The notes below the pieces were generated by a model, which had not been told where the DNA came from, did no database searches, and saw only the letters and a list, made by a program, of their open reading frames with translations. 64,000 nucleotides of DNA, from positions 248,001 through 312,000 of the forward strand of contig JANVFP010000024.1 of the NCBI GenBank assembly GCA_027919835.1, in the 5' to 3' direction. Positions 34,441-46,584 of the stretch are shown here, one piece after another. Both the position numbers and the translations under genes were made by a program. The first letter of the stretch is position 1, and every line of letters starts with the position of its first letter. This DNA is from Lentinula raphanica (lineage: Eukaryota > Basidiomycota > Agaricomycetes > Agaricales > Omphalotaceae).

Positions 34441-36162
34441 TCAACGCCATAGCAGTGCAATCAACAGACACAGAACGGCGAACACAACCGCTGAGTAAGT
34501 CAAGAACCAGTTTTGTATTTTTCCCATATCAACCGCCTCCTTGAGAGCAGCCTCAATCCCACCAGCCATAGCCTCCATCCCAAACAGCTCCCTCGCTCTC
34601 TGCTTTGCCCGTCCACGCATCTTCAACCTTTCCTCTTCCCTAAGCTCCACAATCTCACGCAACGCCTCCGACCAGACTTCTGGATCCGGTGTCCTCAACC
34701 ACCCTACGCGATCTTCTACTGGCTCCTCCACTATCGACTCTACCGGCCCTCCACTATCACACGCCAGCACGGGTACGCCACAAATCATCCCCTCCACGGG
34801 TACGATACCAAAATGCTCATTGGCCGGAGTATAGAGCAGACCTATTGTAGAGGGGGAGGTGAGCAGTGCGGTTCGTTGAGCGGTGGAGAAGTTGAGAACG
34901 AAGAGGACGGCAGGGTTTGAGGGAGTCGTGTTTAGAGGTGGGATTTTTACTGCCTTCGGTGAGGAAGGCGTGATGACGTTATAGGATAGGTGGTGTTTCT
35001 TTGAGACAAGGTCGATGAGGGAATACAGCGTGAGCATATTGTCTTCCAGACGTGGATCGTAACCACCTGAACGTTCAAGATGAGTCAAATTGTCCGACGA
35101 AGGATGGCAGACCGTATACGCACCTCCCAGTACTAGTCGAAGATTGCTAGAATCTGGTTCTTGTGCCCGTATTCTGGCGAAAGCCTCTACAGCTAAAGCA
35201 ACATTCTTCTTCTTCTCGAACCGGTTCAAAGAAAGCAATGTGGGACGTTCGCTATTGGCCATCAGGATGTATCCGAACGAGGGAACAGACGAGATAACTC
35301 ACGATAGAACAGCAATGACATCTGGGTCAATCGATGACTCCTCGGTAGCTTCGTAGGCCGCAATATTGATGCCAGGATACACAACCTTTGGTATTCGTTG
35401 AATGGAGTAAAAATTGTCTTTGAACACCCGACCTGTGAATCTTGAATTGACTAATATCACGTCTGCTTGACCTATACGTGTGAAGGAGAACAAAGCCCTA
35501 GGTGAGTTCACGACGTGAACGAGACATGAGAACGGCATATTACCACCATACGTGTAGTGATTTCCTCCAACCAATCCATAGGATATCGGTATAGACTCTT
35601 GAGTAGTCCTCCTCTGAGCATAGCCCGCTGTGCTCTGGCAACAGGATCCTCAATGAACTCTCCATTCGCCAATAGCTTATCCGGAAAATGACAATAGAAC
35701 ACAACGCGTGTGTGGGCGACCGTACGGAGTAAGGGGATACACGTCGAAAGCTGGTCCACGAAGAAGACATCGTATTTCGGTGCGGCAGAACTCAGCAGGT
35801 ACTTTGTAAGGTGTAATTGGCGGAGATGAGCAAAGAGAATGTGGAATTTCCCGTTGATTGCGCGAGGAAAGGGAGGCACAATATGGTGTACTTTCAGCCG
35901 TCCTACAGGCCAATCAATCCAAGGAGAATATAATAGATTTGCAGCATACACACCGTCTTTGGTTTCTTCAAAACAATGGTTTGGATCGTGGTGGGAGGTA
36001 TAAATGTCGACTTGGTGACCTAGGTTCTGCAGTCCAAGAGCTGCATCTACGACCAAGCGTTCAGCACCACCTATCGGCTGAGATGAATACGAGAGCAATA
36101 GATATACAGAGTAACAAAATACCTATTCCTAAATCCGGATGTATAAAAGCAACTCTGAGCAT
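34441..36162 (-). CDS. ALG2: Alpha-1,3/1,6-mannosyltransferase ALG2
   Basis: Five exons (36123-36162, 35552-36070, 35303-35471, 35124-35251, 34441-35066) give 493 codons in phase. The start [20 protein letters not shown] is the GT-B donor-side glycine loop of ALG2. VILVNSRFT, LSLNRFEKKKNVALAVEAF and the GT4 motif EHFGIVPVEGM with CDSGGPVES follow. A hydrophobic C-terminal segment anchors the enzyme at the ER membrane. ALG2 adds the second and third mannoses to GlcNAc2-Man1-PP-dolichol on the cytosolic face during N-glycan precursor synthesis. Length fits the fungal family (about 500). Divergent from MTQ2 with about 145 bases between starts. Confidence 0.93.
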
Positions 36163-36307
36163 CGTCGCCGTAGCGGTAGCAAAGGACACGAGTCGTGGGA
36201 GAATGGAGGGCGCTTAGCATCCATATCAGGCGCAAAAAATTTATTCAAAAGTTCTTCATGATCAGTCACTTCCAACTTCCAAGCTCTTCCAAGTTCCAAC
36301 TATTGTC

Positions 36308-37372
36308 ATGATTCCAACTCCAGATCTATCACATCTATCTGCTCAGGACTACGAACAAGTATACGAACCAGCAGGTAATTTCTTTGATGTATCGTCTCCG
36401 CTGATACTGATGAATATTTACCTCTTGACGCTCAATCTCTAATTTTCCTACACCTCCACCGCTGGATTCGATCTTACAGAAGACACATTTCTTATGTTGG
36501 ATGCACTAGAAGCTGACGCTGAAGAGTTAAGATCTATGAATGCCTCTGTGTTCCTCGAGGTCGGGTATGTAAGAACCAAAGAGAACCGATGCTCATGATC
36601 AGAACGATTTTTGCCCAAGATCAGGTTCAGGCTGTGTGTCAGCATTCGCCAGAAGTATCCTGGGCCCCAATACATGTAGGTCGCAGATACAGAGAAGAAG
36701 AGTGCGTTCGAACATCATCGTTCAGTATATCTAGCTACAGACATCAACGATCGGGCTTGCGACTGCACACAAAGAACAGCACTTCAGAACAAGGTAAAGA
36801 CGACTGGCTTGGGATTCTGATTCTCGTTTCACTTCAACATATCTACACGCAGGCTGCCTTGGATGTGATACATACATCCCTTACGCAAGGTATCTATTCG
36901 CGACTGAGAAATTCTGTGGGCGTTATGTGCTTCAATCCCCCTTACGTTCCAACAATATCGACGGAAGCCTCGGAAGCTCAAAACCTACGAGGGATCGAAG
37001 GCTCATGGGCTGGCGGCTCTGATGGGATGCAGGTGACGAATATGTTCTTGGAAACTGTCCATGTGCGTCTATCCAATCCAACGACGAGAGTTTTTTCTAA
37101 GCATGGACATGAAAACACACAGGAGCTTTTGTCTGCAAACGGTCGGTTTTACCTCGTGGCTGTGAAGGAGAATAACATACCAGAGATACAACAACGGATG
37201 GCACAGCTTTATCATCTCAAGAGCAAGGTAGCTGAGGTATCGCTCGTTTCAATGGAAATTCTCAAAACGTTATCGATTGCAGATCGTTCTCTCGCGTAGA
37301 GCAGGTCGCGAACATCTCTCGATAGTGCGCTTCGAACACGACGGTGTCACTCTGGAACTCAACAGTTTGTGA
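36308..37372 (+). CDS. MTQ2: eRF1 glutamine methyltransferase catalytic subunit
   Basis: Seven exons (36308-36374, 36480-36564, 36620-36675, 36735-36793, 36853-37062, 37123-37227, 37283-37372) give 223 codons. YEPAEDTFLMLDALE opens the domain. Splicing makes EVGSGSGCVSAF (the SAM-binding loop), then TDIN and the catalytic NPPYVPT. The C-terminus (RRAGREHLSIVRF) matches the HemK-type MTQ2 family. It methylates the Gln of the GGQ motif of release factor eRF1 together with TRM112 in the cytosol. The acceptor AAG|ATCAGG at 36619 was chosen because it restores GSGSG. Intact. Confidence 0.92.
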
Positions 37373-37546
37373 ACAAGATATACATGTATGGTAAGCTAGA
37401 TCAAAATCATCCACTGGTTGACTATTCACAGAAAAAATTTCAGCACGATGATTATGTACAGCTAGTAAAAATGGAGGACGTGTCAGAGAAGGAAAAACAG
37501 CATATCTCAAAATCAAATCTCTCGACATAATCAAATTTTCCAAGAG

Positions 37547-39126
37547 TTACCCTGGTGTACTATAAACCATGAATGATGCATCGACATCCCGATTGCTGTT
37601 GAGAACTTGAAGCTCTCCTTCGAGAAATACTAGTTTACCGGAACCTGGCCCCGGACAAGACAACTGTCCGTCTTCGTCGCGAGATATCTCATCCTTGAAA
37701 CTAAAAAAATCCAAAGTCTTGTTTTGCTTCGCCAAGAGAGATGTGATTTGCAATATCCCACTTGCAGCAGGAATTATCGGTATCGTTTCATCGGGATTGG
37801 GAGCCCTATATACAGTGATTTTGACTGGTGGAGAGGGCATAGAGTTGTCGTTCGCGGATTCGAAAATGAGCCGCTTATAGACATCGTGTAGGAATACAGC
37901 TCTGAGAGAAAAGAACTGTGCGAATACGGAAACAAAGTCACCCTACATATGTCCAAGATATCAGCACGTAAAAAAAGACCACGGATAAGATGACGCACAA
38001 CGTCGTATTTCGCCTCGTGAAATTCGAGTCTGAGAGTCAAGACTTCGAGTTCCGGGAAGGCAGAGGCAGCGAGTGTCAGCATTTGGATTAGAGAGGTAGT
38101 GGCAGAATTGGATTTCAAGGTGATCGCCTTAACATACCACTCCTGTGAGGATGAAGATCGGCCAATATCTCTGTTAAAAACAACACACTCCATATCAAAG
38201 CCTCGTGTGAGATCCTGGCAGTGATACTTTTCGTCCAGGAAGGATATCAACGCGGTTGTGGGAATATCGCAGCTGCAGAGCTCATCGATCAGCCAGAGCT
38301 CTTTCAGAGTTGGATGGATTGAGAGAATGGACAACCACTGGGGAAAGGAGGCAGGAATTCCGTGGTACAGTTGCAGAAGTATTCCTTCTAATCCAGGGAG
38401 AGTCCTAACCCTTTTGAGCGTGTTCGATGAATGATTATGAAATTTCACAGCGTCGAGTGTATGAAGTGCGTAGCGCGCCAACTTCATGCCATGATCCAGA
38501 CATTTTCGAGTCCCGAAAAAGATTCCGGAGGGGTTCGACTGTAGCCACTGAGAGTCACCTTTGACAGATCATCGTTGTGCATAGACTGATCAGGTAACTC
38601 GGAAATTAGGACTGATGTCACAGTGGGAGTCGCGAGTACTGTTCTTAGCAGACCAGATGCAACACGAGAATGTCGCAACTCGACAGATCGTATTTGCTCG
38701 AGTTGAGATAAAATTCGCTCGATAATCCGATGTCCGGTTGTATAGCCAAGGGGAAGAGGTCCTCTATAACTAGAGTTCTGTGAAAGCCAGTTAAGCATTG
38801 GACTTTATAATTGATTTGTATAGAATGGCATACTTTGTAAATCTCGAAAAGAGCGCAACATGCTCGTCCAGCTTTTCCACATTATTCTTATGTATTCGGA
38901 TGCTTGCGAAAAGGAAAGACAGGCAAATTTGACGTACTCGCCGATTGGCTACAGACAGCGCAAGAAGTGTAAGGGAAGGACGCGTGAAACGAGATCTGGA
39001 AACAAAATTCTTAAAGTCTTCAGGCAATACGGGACCGTATGCGATGTACTCGATGACAAAGTGCAGCGGCTCGTCGGGCAATGACAGAAACGGTCGCATG
39101 AACGTTGACATTGTGGTGCAAGTCAC
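37547..39126 (-). pseudogene. F-box-like protein, tandem copy 1 (frameshifted)
   Basis: Minus-strand start MTCTTMSTFMRPFLSLPDE opens an F-box-like region (LSLPDEPLHFVIEYIAY). Exon 2 has repeat-like leucine-rich strands (ILSQLEQIRSVELRHSRV, ATPTVTSVLI), and exon 3 ends ...NRDVDASFMVYSTPG. Compared with copies 2 and 3, frame is lost twice in exon 2: one base missing in a C/T run near 38755 and one T missing in a T run near 38525. F-box proteins usually bring substrates to SCF ubiquitin ligases; the substrate here is unknown. First of four head-to-tail copies. Confidence 0.65.
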
Positions 39127-39278
39127 TGAGTTGGGATTGTTTGGTACTGTTTAACCAGGTCGCAGTGGTGGTCACAGATTGTTAGTGATTCAATAATAAT
39201 TGGTATAACCGTCACTGATCTCTGTCATTTCACTTGTAATATGTATGTACAACACCAAGCATTCTGCGTCTATAAGAG

Positions 39279-40835
39279 CTACAACATATTAGTACATACT
39301 GGGTATTTCATGAGGTCGAATCCTGCATCAACATCCCGATTGCTACTACGTACTGGGAGCATCCCTCTGAGATACAACCGTTTACCAGAACCAGGATGCA
39401 TATGTGGCAGGCTCTTCTCATCTTCAGAGGTCATATCATCCTCAAAATAGAAAAAATCCATGTTCCTGAATTGCGTCGCCAGGAGAGACGTGAACTGCAA
39501 TATCTTGCTTGCAGCACGTATAATCGTTTCGTCGCACTGGTAGAGAGCACCTAGTTCTGTGCAATCGACTTGCAGAGGAGGCATGCACCTGTCGTTTTCA
39601 AAGGAGTCTCCGGGTTCAAATTTGAGCCGTTTATAGAGATCGCATAGAAACACAGTTCTGAGAGAAGTGAATTGAGTGAATACAGAGACGAGTTCAATCT
39701 AAAATCATGTAGTCAGCGCTGGTCAATCATGTATGAGACTAATGAGATGACCCACAGTATCGTATGTCGCCTCGTGAAGATCAAGATTGAGAGTAAGAGT
39801 TTCGAGCCTTGGGAAAGAGGAGGCAACGAGCGCGAGCATTTGAATTAGAGAGGTAGTGGCGGTAGTGGCGGTTAAAGTGATCGCCATGACAAACCATTCC
39901 TGAGAGGAGGGACCAATAGCTCTACGAAGACCGATACGCTGCACGTCGAAACCCCTTTTGAGATCCTGACATACAGATTTTTCTTCGAAAGAGGATATGA
40001 ACGGGGGTGTATGAAGATTAAGATAGCAGGATTCCTCATCGAGGAGCCAGAGTTGATTAAGGGTCGGATGATTCGAGGAAAGAACGGACAGCCAGGAAAA
40101 TGAGATCGGAAAATCAGTATCATGCAATTGAATTGTGATCTCTTCCAGTCCAGGGAGGGTACTCGATCTGAATTCGGTGTCAAGTAATTCATGATCAGGT
40201 GCGTAAAACTCGAGGCACGACAGCTTCATGCCATGGTTCAGACATCGTGCGAGATCCGGATGAAGAGATTCTGAGGGTGTGTGGTACCTGAGGACCATCT
40301 TTGACAAATCCTCGTTGTGCATAGACTGATCAGGCAACCCGGAAACAAGAACCGACGTGACGGTGGGATGCGCAAGTAATGTTCTGAGCAGAGCAGTTCC
40401 ATAATATCGGAGCTCGACATACAGAAGTTGCTCGAATTGGTGTAAAGCTCGACTGATGTCCTCATCTTTGGCGGTATAGAAGCGAGGAGAGAGGTCGATA
40501 ACTAGTATTCTGTGGAAGCTAGGTAAGGATCAGGCATTCCTAGTTTGTAACAAAACATACTTTGTGAACCTCGAGAAGAGCACAACATTCTTGTCCAGCT
40601 CTTCTACGTTATAATTGCATATACGGATCCTTGCGAAGAGGAAAGGTAGGCAAACTCGACGTAGACGTCGATTGACTACAGAGAGCGCAAGGAGATTAAC
40701 CGAAGAACGCGTGAGCTCAGGTTTATGAATGAGACGCGACTCTCCGGGAAAGACTGGAGTATATGCGATGTACTCAATGATAGTATGCAAGAGCTCGTTG
40801 GGCAATGACAGGAGCGGTCGCATGAACGTTGACAT
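39279..40835 (-). CDS. F-box-like protein, tandem copy 2 (intact)
   Basis: Three exons. Exon 1 starts at 40835 (MSTFMRPLLSLPNELLHTII) and ends about 40562. Exon 2 begins ILVIDLSPRF and runs to about 39760. Exon 3 (IELVSVFTQFTSLRTVFLCD...) stops at 39279. All joins are in phase. Layout: N-terminal F-box-like helix set, a leucine-rich middle (PGLEEITIQLH; FPRLETLTLNLDLHE) and a conserved C-terminal block ending with NRDVDAGFDLMKYP. A role as SCF substrate receptor is inferred from the F-box only. Confidence 0.7.
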
Positions 40836-41211
40836 TGAGGTTCACGTTCAAGTTGGAGGACGCGTTGTTTGGTGCTGTTTAGAGCGAAAAGCCAGCCCGA
40901 AGAAGTCTGAACGCACGGACCACCGCTGATTATACCTCAAACTCAAGTGCTGCTGCTATTGAAATCTGACGGAATATGTAGCTCGAGAGCGGAAGAAATT
41001 TGATTTGAATTCCTCCTTGAATCGTATTGTTGAAAGGGAAAGGTCAACAGTGATGTGCAACCTACGTGTCCTTTGACTCGATCTCTCCTAGCTAGGCTCT
41101 AATACAGAACAATCCCCAGAAATCCCTCAACTCTCCTTGTAAGGAAAGTTGTACAGGCCTATGTGTTCGTCAGATGCTCGCAGCTGGCGAAGGAAGACTC
41201 TCTGTTTGTCC

Positions 41212-42850
41212 TCAAACTGGCATATTCCGGTACGGATACATGTCTCGATCTGACGCTTTCCGAGCACAAAATTGTACAGGGCGCAGCAATGGGTATCTCA
41301 TGAGTTGAAATGTTGCATCAACATCCCGATTGCTATCCCGTACTGGGAGCAATCCTCTGAGACACCGCCGTTTTCCGGGACCAAAATTCGACGAGCCTTC
41401 CTCATGCACATTACCCATATCTTCCTCGAAATAAAAGAGATCTATATTTCTGACTTGCCTGGCCAAAAGAGACGCAAACTGCAGTATCTCGCTTGCAACA
41501 GGAGAGATTGTTTCATCACAGTTGAGACCATCCAGAGTCTCGACTGGTGGGAAAGCTGTGCCACCGTCGTTTCTGAATTTGAGGCTGAACCGTCCGTAGG
41601 AATTGTAAAGAAACAAGGCTCTGAGAGAAGAGAAGAATGCAAGTACGGACGCAAGGTCACCCTAAACCCAAAAATCAGCTTGCATAAGACTGCAAACAAA
41701 ACGACGCACGATATCATACACCTCCTCATGTAAAGCCATTTGGAGAGTAAGGACTTCGAGTTTTGGAAAGGAGGCAGCAACAAGCATGAGCATTCGGACT
41801 AGAGAGGTAGTGGCGGAAGTAGAGCTTAGGGTGAGCGCCGTGATATGCCACTCTTGTGAGGATCGACTCGGAATAGCTCTTTGAAGAACAAGACGCTTCA
41901 CATGAAAGCCTCTTTTGAGATCCTGACGTTGAGCTTCTTCACAGAAAGAGGATATGAACGTGGGTGTAGGAGAATTGTGATCACAGTAAATCCAGATTTT
42001 CGTCAGAGTCGGATGAGTCGACGAAATGTTGGACAGCCAGGAGAATGAAACAGGAATACTATGCAAGGAGAATTCTATCCCTTCCAATCCGGGGAGAATC
42101 CTGAGCCAGAAATTGGCGTCGAGTGTTTCAGGTTCGGGAAGCCGGAGGCGCGCGAGCCTCATGCCATGGTTTAGACATCTCTCGAAATCCGGAGAAAACT
42201 CTGAAGATACTGGTGCTTCGCGGCCGAAAATCACTTTCGACAAATCACCATTGTGCAAAGACTCGTCAGGTAACTCATGAACTAGAACCGATGTAACAAC
42301 GGGATGTGCAAGTGCTGAGCTGAGCACAAGAGTTCCAGGACGACAATGTCGCAACTCGACGTGAAGGAGTTGCTCCAGTTGAGGCAAGACACGGCTGATG
42401 ATCTCACTTTTGGTTTGATAGCCAAGAGCGGAGAGATCAATCACTAGAGTTCTGCGAGAAACAGTCAAGATTGGGCATCACCCTTGTTAGTTTGTATAAA
42501 ACATACTTTGTAAGCCTCGAGAAAAGTCCAATATTATTATAACTGTCCAGCTTTTCCACATCGTTGTCGCATATTCGTATGTTTGCGAAGAGATAAGACA
42601 GACAAACTTGACGGAGCCGCCAATTGGCTACAGAGAGCGAAATGAGTTCAGTCGAAGGACGCGTGAACTGAGATTTGGGGATGAAATTAGAGTCGCTGGG
42701 AAGTACAGGAATGTATGCTATATAGTCGATGACAGTGTGCAGGAGCTCGTCGGGCAATGACAGCAATGGTTGCATGTAACAACGTTGAGGTTGGAGTTCA
42801 AGTTGGAAGGCGCGTTGTGTGCCACTGTTTGGAGTAATACTAACGGCCAC
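41212..42850 (-). CDS. F-box-like protein, tandem copy 3 (intact)
   Basis: Start at 42850 (MAVSITPNSG) or at the inner Met before QPLLSLPDELLHTVIDYIAY. Exon 2 (TLVIDLSALGYQTKSEII...) reaches about 41700. Exon 3 starts GDLASVLAFFSSLRALFLYN and stops at 41212. The same three-exon layout and domains as copy 2 are kept, with no break. The small intron near 41665-41700 has a TAG acceptor. Confidence 0.7.
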
Positions 42851-43034
42851 TGGCCCGTGGTGAACGTTGATTTTGAAAGGAGGGCGCGTTGTTTGGTATT
42901 GTTTGACGCAAACTTAGGCCAGCGCCCGGTCGATCTCAATGCTTGCAATAAGCAGCCTCAAGGTTAGAACTCTTCTTTGCACTGTGCCATGATACATGAT
43001 ATTGACTATGTAGTATGTACTATGCACTAGTCCA

Positions 43035-44497
43035 TTATCTTGATCTGACGTTTTTGGGGAAGAAAAGAGGGGGAGGCAACGTCGGAACTCGCGATAGTTG
43101 AAATGTTGCATCAACATCCCGATTGCCATTCCGTACTGCCAGTAACCCGATGAGATACCGTTGACCAGATAGTGATGGGCCTGCCTCATCTACATGATCC
43201 ATATCTTCCACAAAGAAGAATAAATCCATACTTCTGACTTGCTTAGCCAAAAGAGAAGCAAAGTGCAATATTCCGCTTGCAGCACGAGAAATTGATTCGT
43301 CGCAGTCGAGTCCATCTCGAGACTCAATCGGTGGGAGGAACCCACTGTTGTTTCTTGATTCAAGGCTGAGCTGTCCGCAGATATAATGTGTGAAAACGGA
43401 CACAACGTCACCCTGAATCCAGACATTCAGCATCAATCAGACTGTGGGTGAGATTCTGAGAAGACGCACCATATCATACATCTTTGCATGTGAGCTGAGT
43501 TTGACAGTAAGAGATTCGAGTTTCGGAAAGGACGAGGCAACGAGCGCGAGCATTCAGACTAGAGAGGTGAGCGACATGATATGCCACTCCTGCGAGGATT
43601 GTCGAATAGCTCTACGAAGAACGAGACACTTTACATCGAAGCCTCTGTCGAGATCCTGGCGTTGAGAATCTTCACAGAAGGAGGATATGAACACAGGTGC
43701 AGGAGAATTGTGATCACAGAAGATCCAGAGTTTAGTTAGGGTTGGGTGAGTTGACGAAAGGACGGACAGCCAAGAGAATGAAACAGGATTGCTATGCAAG
43801 TGAAATTCTATTCCTTCCAGTCCCGGGAGAGTCTTGAGTCTGAGATCGGTGTCGAGTAATTCGGGTTTGTAAAGCCTGAGATGCTTAAGCTTCATGCCAT
43901 GGTCTAGGCATCTCTTGAAGCCCAAAGAAAGGTCCGAAGTAGTTAGTGATTCGCAAGAGAAGATCACTTTCGACAAATCCTCATTGTTGAAAGACTCGTC
44001 AGGGAACTCATGAATCAGAACAGATGTAATAGTCGGAAGCGCAAGTGCTGTCCTAAGCACAAATTTTCCAGGTCGACAAGGGTTCAGGTCGACACAACGT
44101 AGCCGCTCCAGTTGAGGCAATATATGAGCAATAATCTGACTTCTGGTTTCATAGCCAAAAGGGGAGAGCTCTATAACTAGAGTTCTGCAAAGAAAAATGT
44201 TAAGGTTGAGCATTACTAGTTGGTATAGAACATACTTCGTGAATCTCGACAAAAGCGCAATCATATAGCTGTCCAACTTTTCCATATCGTAGTCGCATAT
44301 TCGAATGTTTGCGAAGAGGAAAGACAGGCATGACGTAGCCGCCAATTTGCTACAGACAGGCCAAGAAGTTCAGTTGAAGGACGCGTGAACGAATATCCGA
44401 TAACATAGTTTGAGTCTCGGGGAATGATTGGGAGGTATGCGATATACTTGATGACAGACTGCAGCAGCTCGTCGGGCAATGATAGGAATGCTCGCAT
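43035..44497 (-). pseudogene. F-box-like protein, tandem copy 4 (pseudogene)
   Basis: Start MRAFLSLPDELLQSVIKYIA at 44497. In exon 1 about four bases are missing after WRLRH (near 44332), shifting the frame. In exon 2 seven codons are absent after HIMSLTS and the Arg codon before MLALVASSFP is TGA, a C-to-T change relative to CGA. The C-terminal exon (GDVVSVFTHY...) is still readable to 43035. It is a decaying member of the array. Confidence 0.65.
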
Positions 44498-45007
44498 GAA
44501 CTTCAATGGATGAACGTTTAAGATGAAGGATTCTGGACAAAAGCCCTTTCGCCGGTCGGCATGAGCGGCACCTAGCGGCACGATAGCTGCCACGTGCTGC
44601 GACATGTCACGAGGCCCATTTGAAATTTCTTTTGTTCTCCTTGAACGCCTCGCGCATTGTACTCTCAGTTTCCCCTTTCGAAAGAACAATGGCCCTTTTT
44701 CTTTGCACTGCCGGAACCCTGCACGGCAGGAGGATCGAGCCAGCTAAAACGTGTCTGATCTGTTTTGCACCACCCACCGATTCATCAACCACCACCACCA
44801 CCACCTATTTCACGTCGACTGAGTCGCGTTTCTTCTCGTCTCTTTCACGTCCAATCTACGCTCGTTAACGATCTAACTCGCTCTCTCTCTCCTCTGAGCT
44901 AACCTACCAATCTACCTCCCTTGTTCTGTTGTGCTTGCCTGGTTGCTTGCTCATTCTTTCAACCGTTCTAATCAACTTCACTTGCATATTCATACATCAC
45001 TTTCACA
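44498..45007. promoter_or_regulatory. Upstream region of the four-TM gene
   Basis: Spacer between divergent units. A strongly pyrimidine-rich tract (CT repeats, 44850-45000) precedes the ATG at 45008, a common feature of fungal core promoters. No coding sequence was recognised. Confidence 0.4.
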
Positions 45008-46034
45008 ATGCTTCCTCCTCGTGCATGTGAGTCGCGTTCTCGTCGTATGAATCCATCTAGGCTCTGACTCCACGACAAACAGATTTCTTCATCGGTCTCA
45101 ACATCATCCGTACTCTCAGTATCATCGCCTTAATCCTTGTATTCGCAAGTAATATCGTCACATTGGTCCACGATGTTGAAGCTGTCAACGCTTTCATGGC
45201 TGCCAAGGGCGACAGCTCCTCGTCTTCGAGTAACTCAACGTTAACCGATATGCTCAACTGTGATTACATCGAGTACGGTCCAATGCCTCTCCTTGCATTC
45301 TTTATGCTGACTACTCATTCATCTCATGAAGAGACAGCACCGTTCCCAACCAACCAGCTGGAATATTCTGGGCCGTCCTTAATAGGTTGCTGATCATCGG
45401 TCAAACTGTCGTCCTTGTGCTTTCGGAATTAGGCTGGCCGTCGAAATTCTTCGATCGTTTCTTCCCTGTGCTCGGAAAGGATTTCGGATTAGGTGCTTTG
45501 GGTGTCATTCAATGCCTGTAAGTATCTCAACATGAGTGATGCAAGTGACTCAGTATGAATCTTTCGCAGAATTGGCGCTGCCATCTTATCCCACTTTGTC
45601 GACGACTTCACCCTCGTGTCCGCTTTCTTCCTTTTCTCTATCGGATGCCTGAACATCTTTGTCGGTCTCATCTTCCGCCAAGGCGCCAAAACCAAGCGTT
45701 CGATCACGTCCTGGCGGGAACATGCAAAGAGTGCGCTGCCGACGCACGTAGCGGGAGTGCCTGTGGCCCCGATCGTGAACCATGCGCCGTCGTTCGTGTC
45801 GAATGTTTTCAACAATGACAAAGAGAGACACTCGACTGCGTCCGATGGTTCAGAAGCAAGTACTGCGTCTGGTAAAGCTGGTCTTGGATTTGGAAGGCAG
45901 GGAGAAAAAGCTGCTGCGATGAAAGGTTGGTCTTTGATATCCTTTGGGTATGGAAATCTGTTTTGACACTTGTTTCTGCAGGATATTTCATCACGAAACC
46001 TCTTGAGTCTCTTCCTCGTTATGCACCCAAGTAG
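45008..46034 (+). CDS. Four-TM membrane protein, conserved in basidiomycetes
   Basis: Five exons (45008-45026, 45083-45272, 45338-45517, 45570-45925, 45982-46034) give 265 codons. Four hydrophobic helices are visible: IIRTLSIIALILVFA, VLNRLLIIGQTVVLVL, LGALGVIQCLIGAAIL and LVSAFFLFSIGCLNIFVGLI. The loop after helix 1 carries a Ser-rich stretch, and the C-terminal half is a charged cytosolic tail. It resembles uncharacterised agaric membrane proteins (possibly DUF7598, from memory and not certain). Intact; function unknown. Confidence 0.75.
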
Positions 46035-46584
46035 AAGTACATCGGCTGGTAGTTCCGATTGAGGCTGGACTTTTTTTCCTTTACCATAAGTTAGCCTTTG
46101 GGTTTTACGATTGTTCATGACTGCATCTGCTCTAGTAGCTCGCATAACTTAGCACCAGTATGTAGCAATTTGTTCTGATACTGACAACTGTAGCAAATAA
46201 ATTACACGAGTTCTCGCTCTCTGTTCTCTCTTCTCTCTCACCATCAGGTCCGACAGCTCAGAAATTCTTCTGTGGCTCAAAGATTGATCTTTCCCTTGTT
46301 CACTCAAAAGGTATGATTGGTGGATACTGCTGCTACTTTGTAAACCATCTCGGTGATTTACAGGAACAAATCAGGCGATCTGTGCGTGTGTCCTGCAGTT
46401 CCGTAACAGAACCCATGTCAACTTCCGCTATCATGGCTCAGCTCAATCTCTTATACTGTGCAACGTCTTATCTTCGGTAGTACGGAGAAAGGTGAGTAAT
46501 CTCTCAATATAGACCCTGTCGTTGGTTCGCTACAGTCCTTATCTTGAACAGCCCCAACTTTCTTTCTACGGACATCAACATTCG
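46035..46584. other. Spacer upstream of tuberin-like gene
   Basis: 550 bases holding the 3' end of the four-TM gene and presumably the promoter of the next gene. The frame of the next gene is open to 46522 but has no ATG before 46585. Confidence 0.35.
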
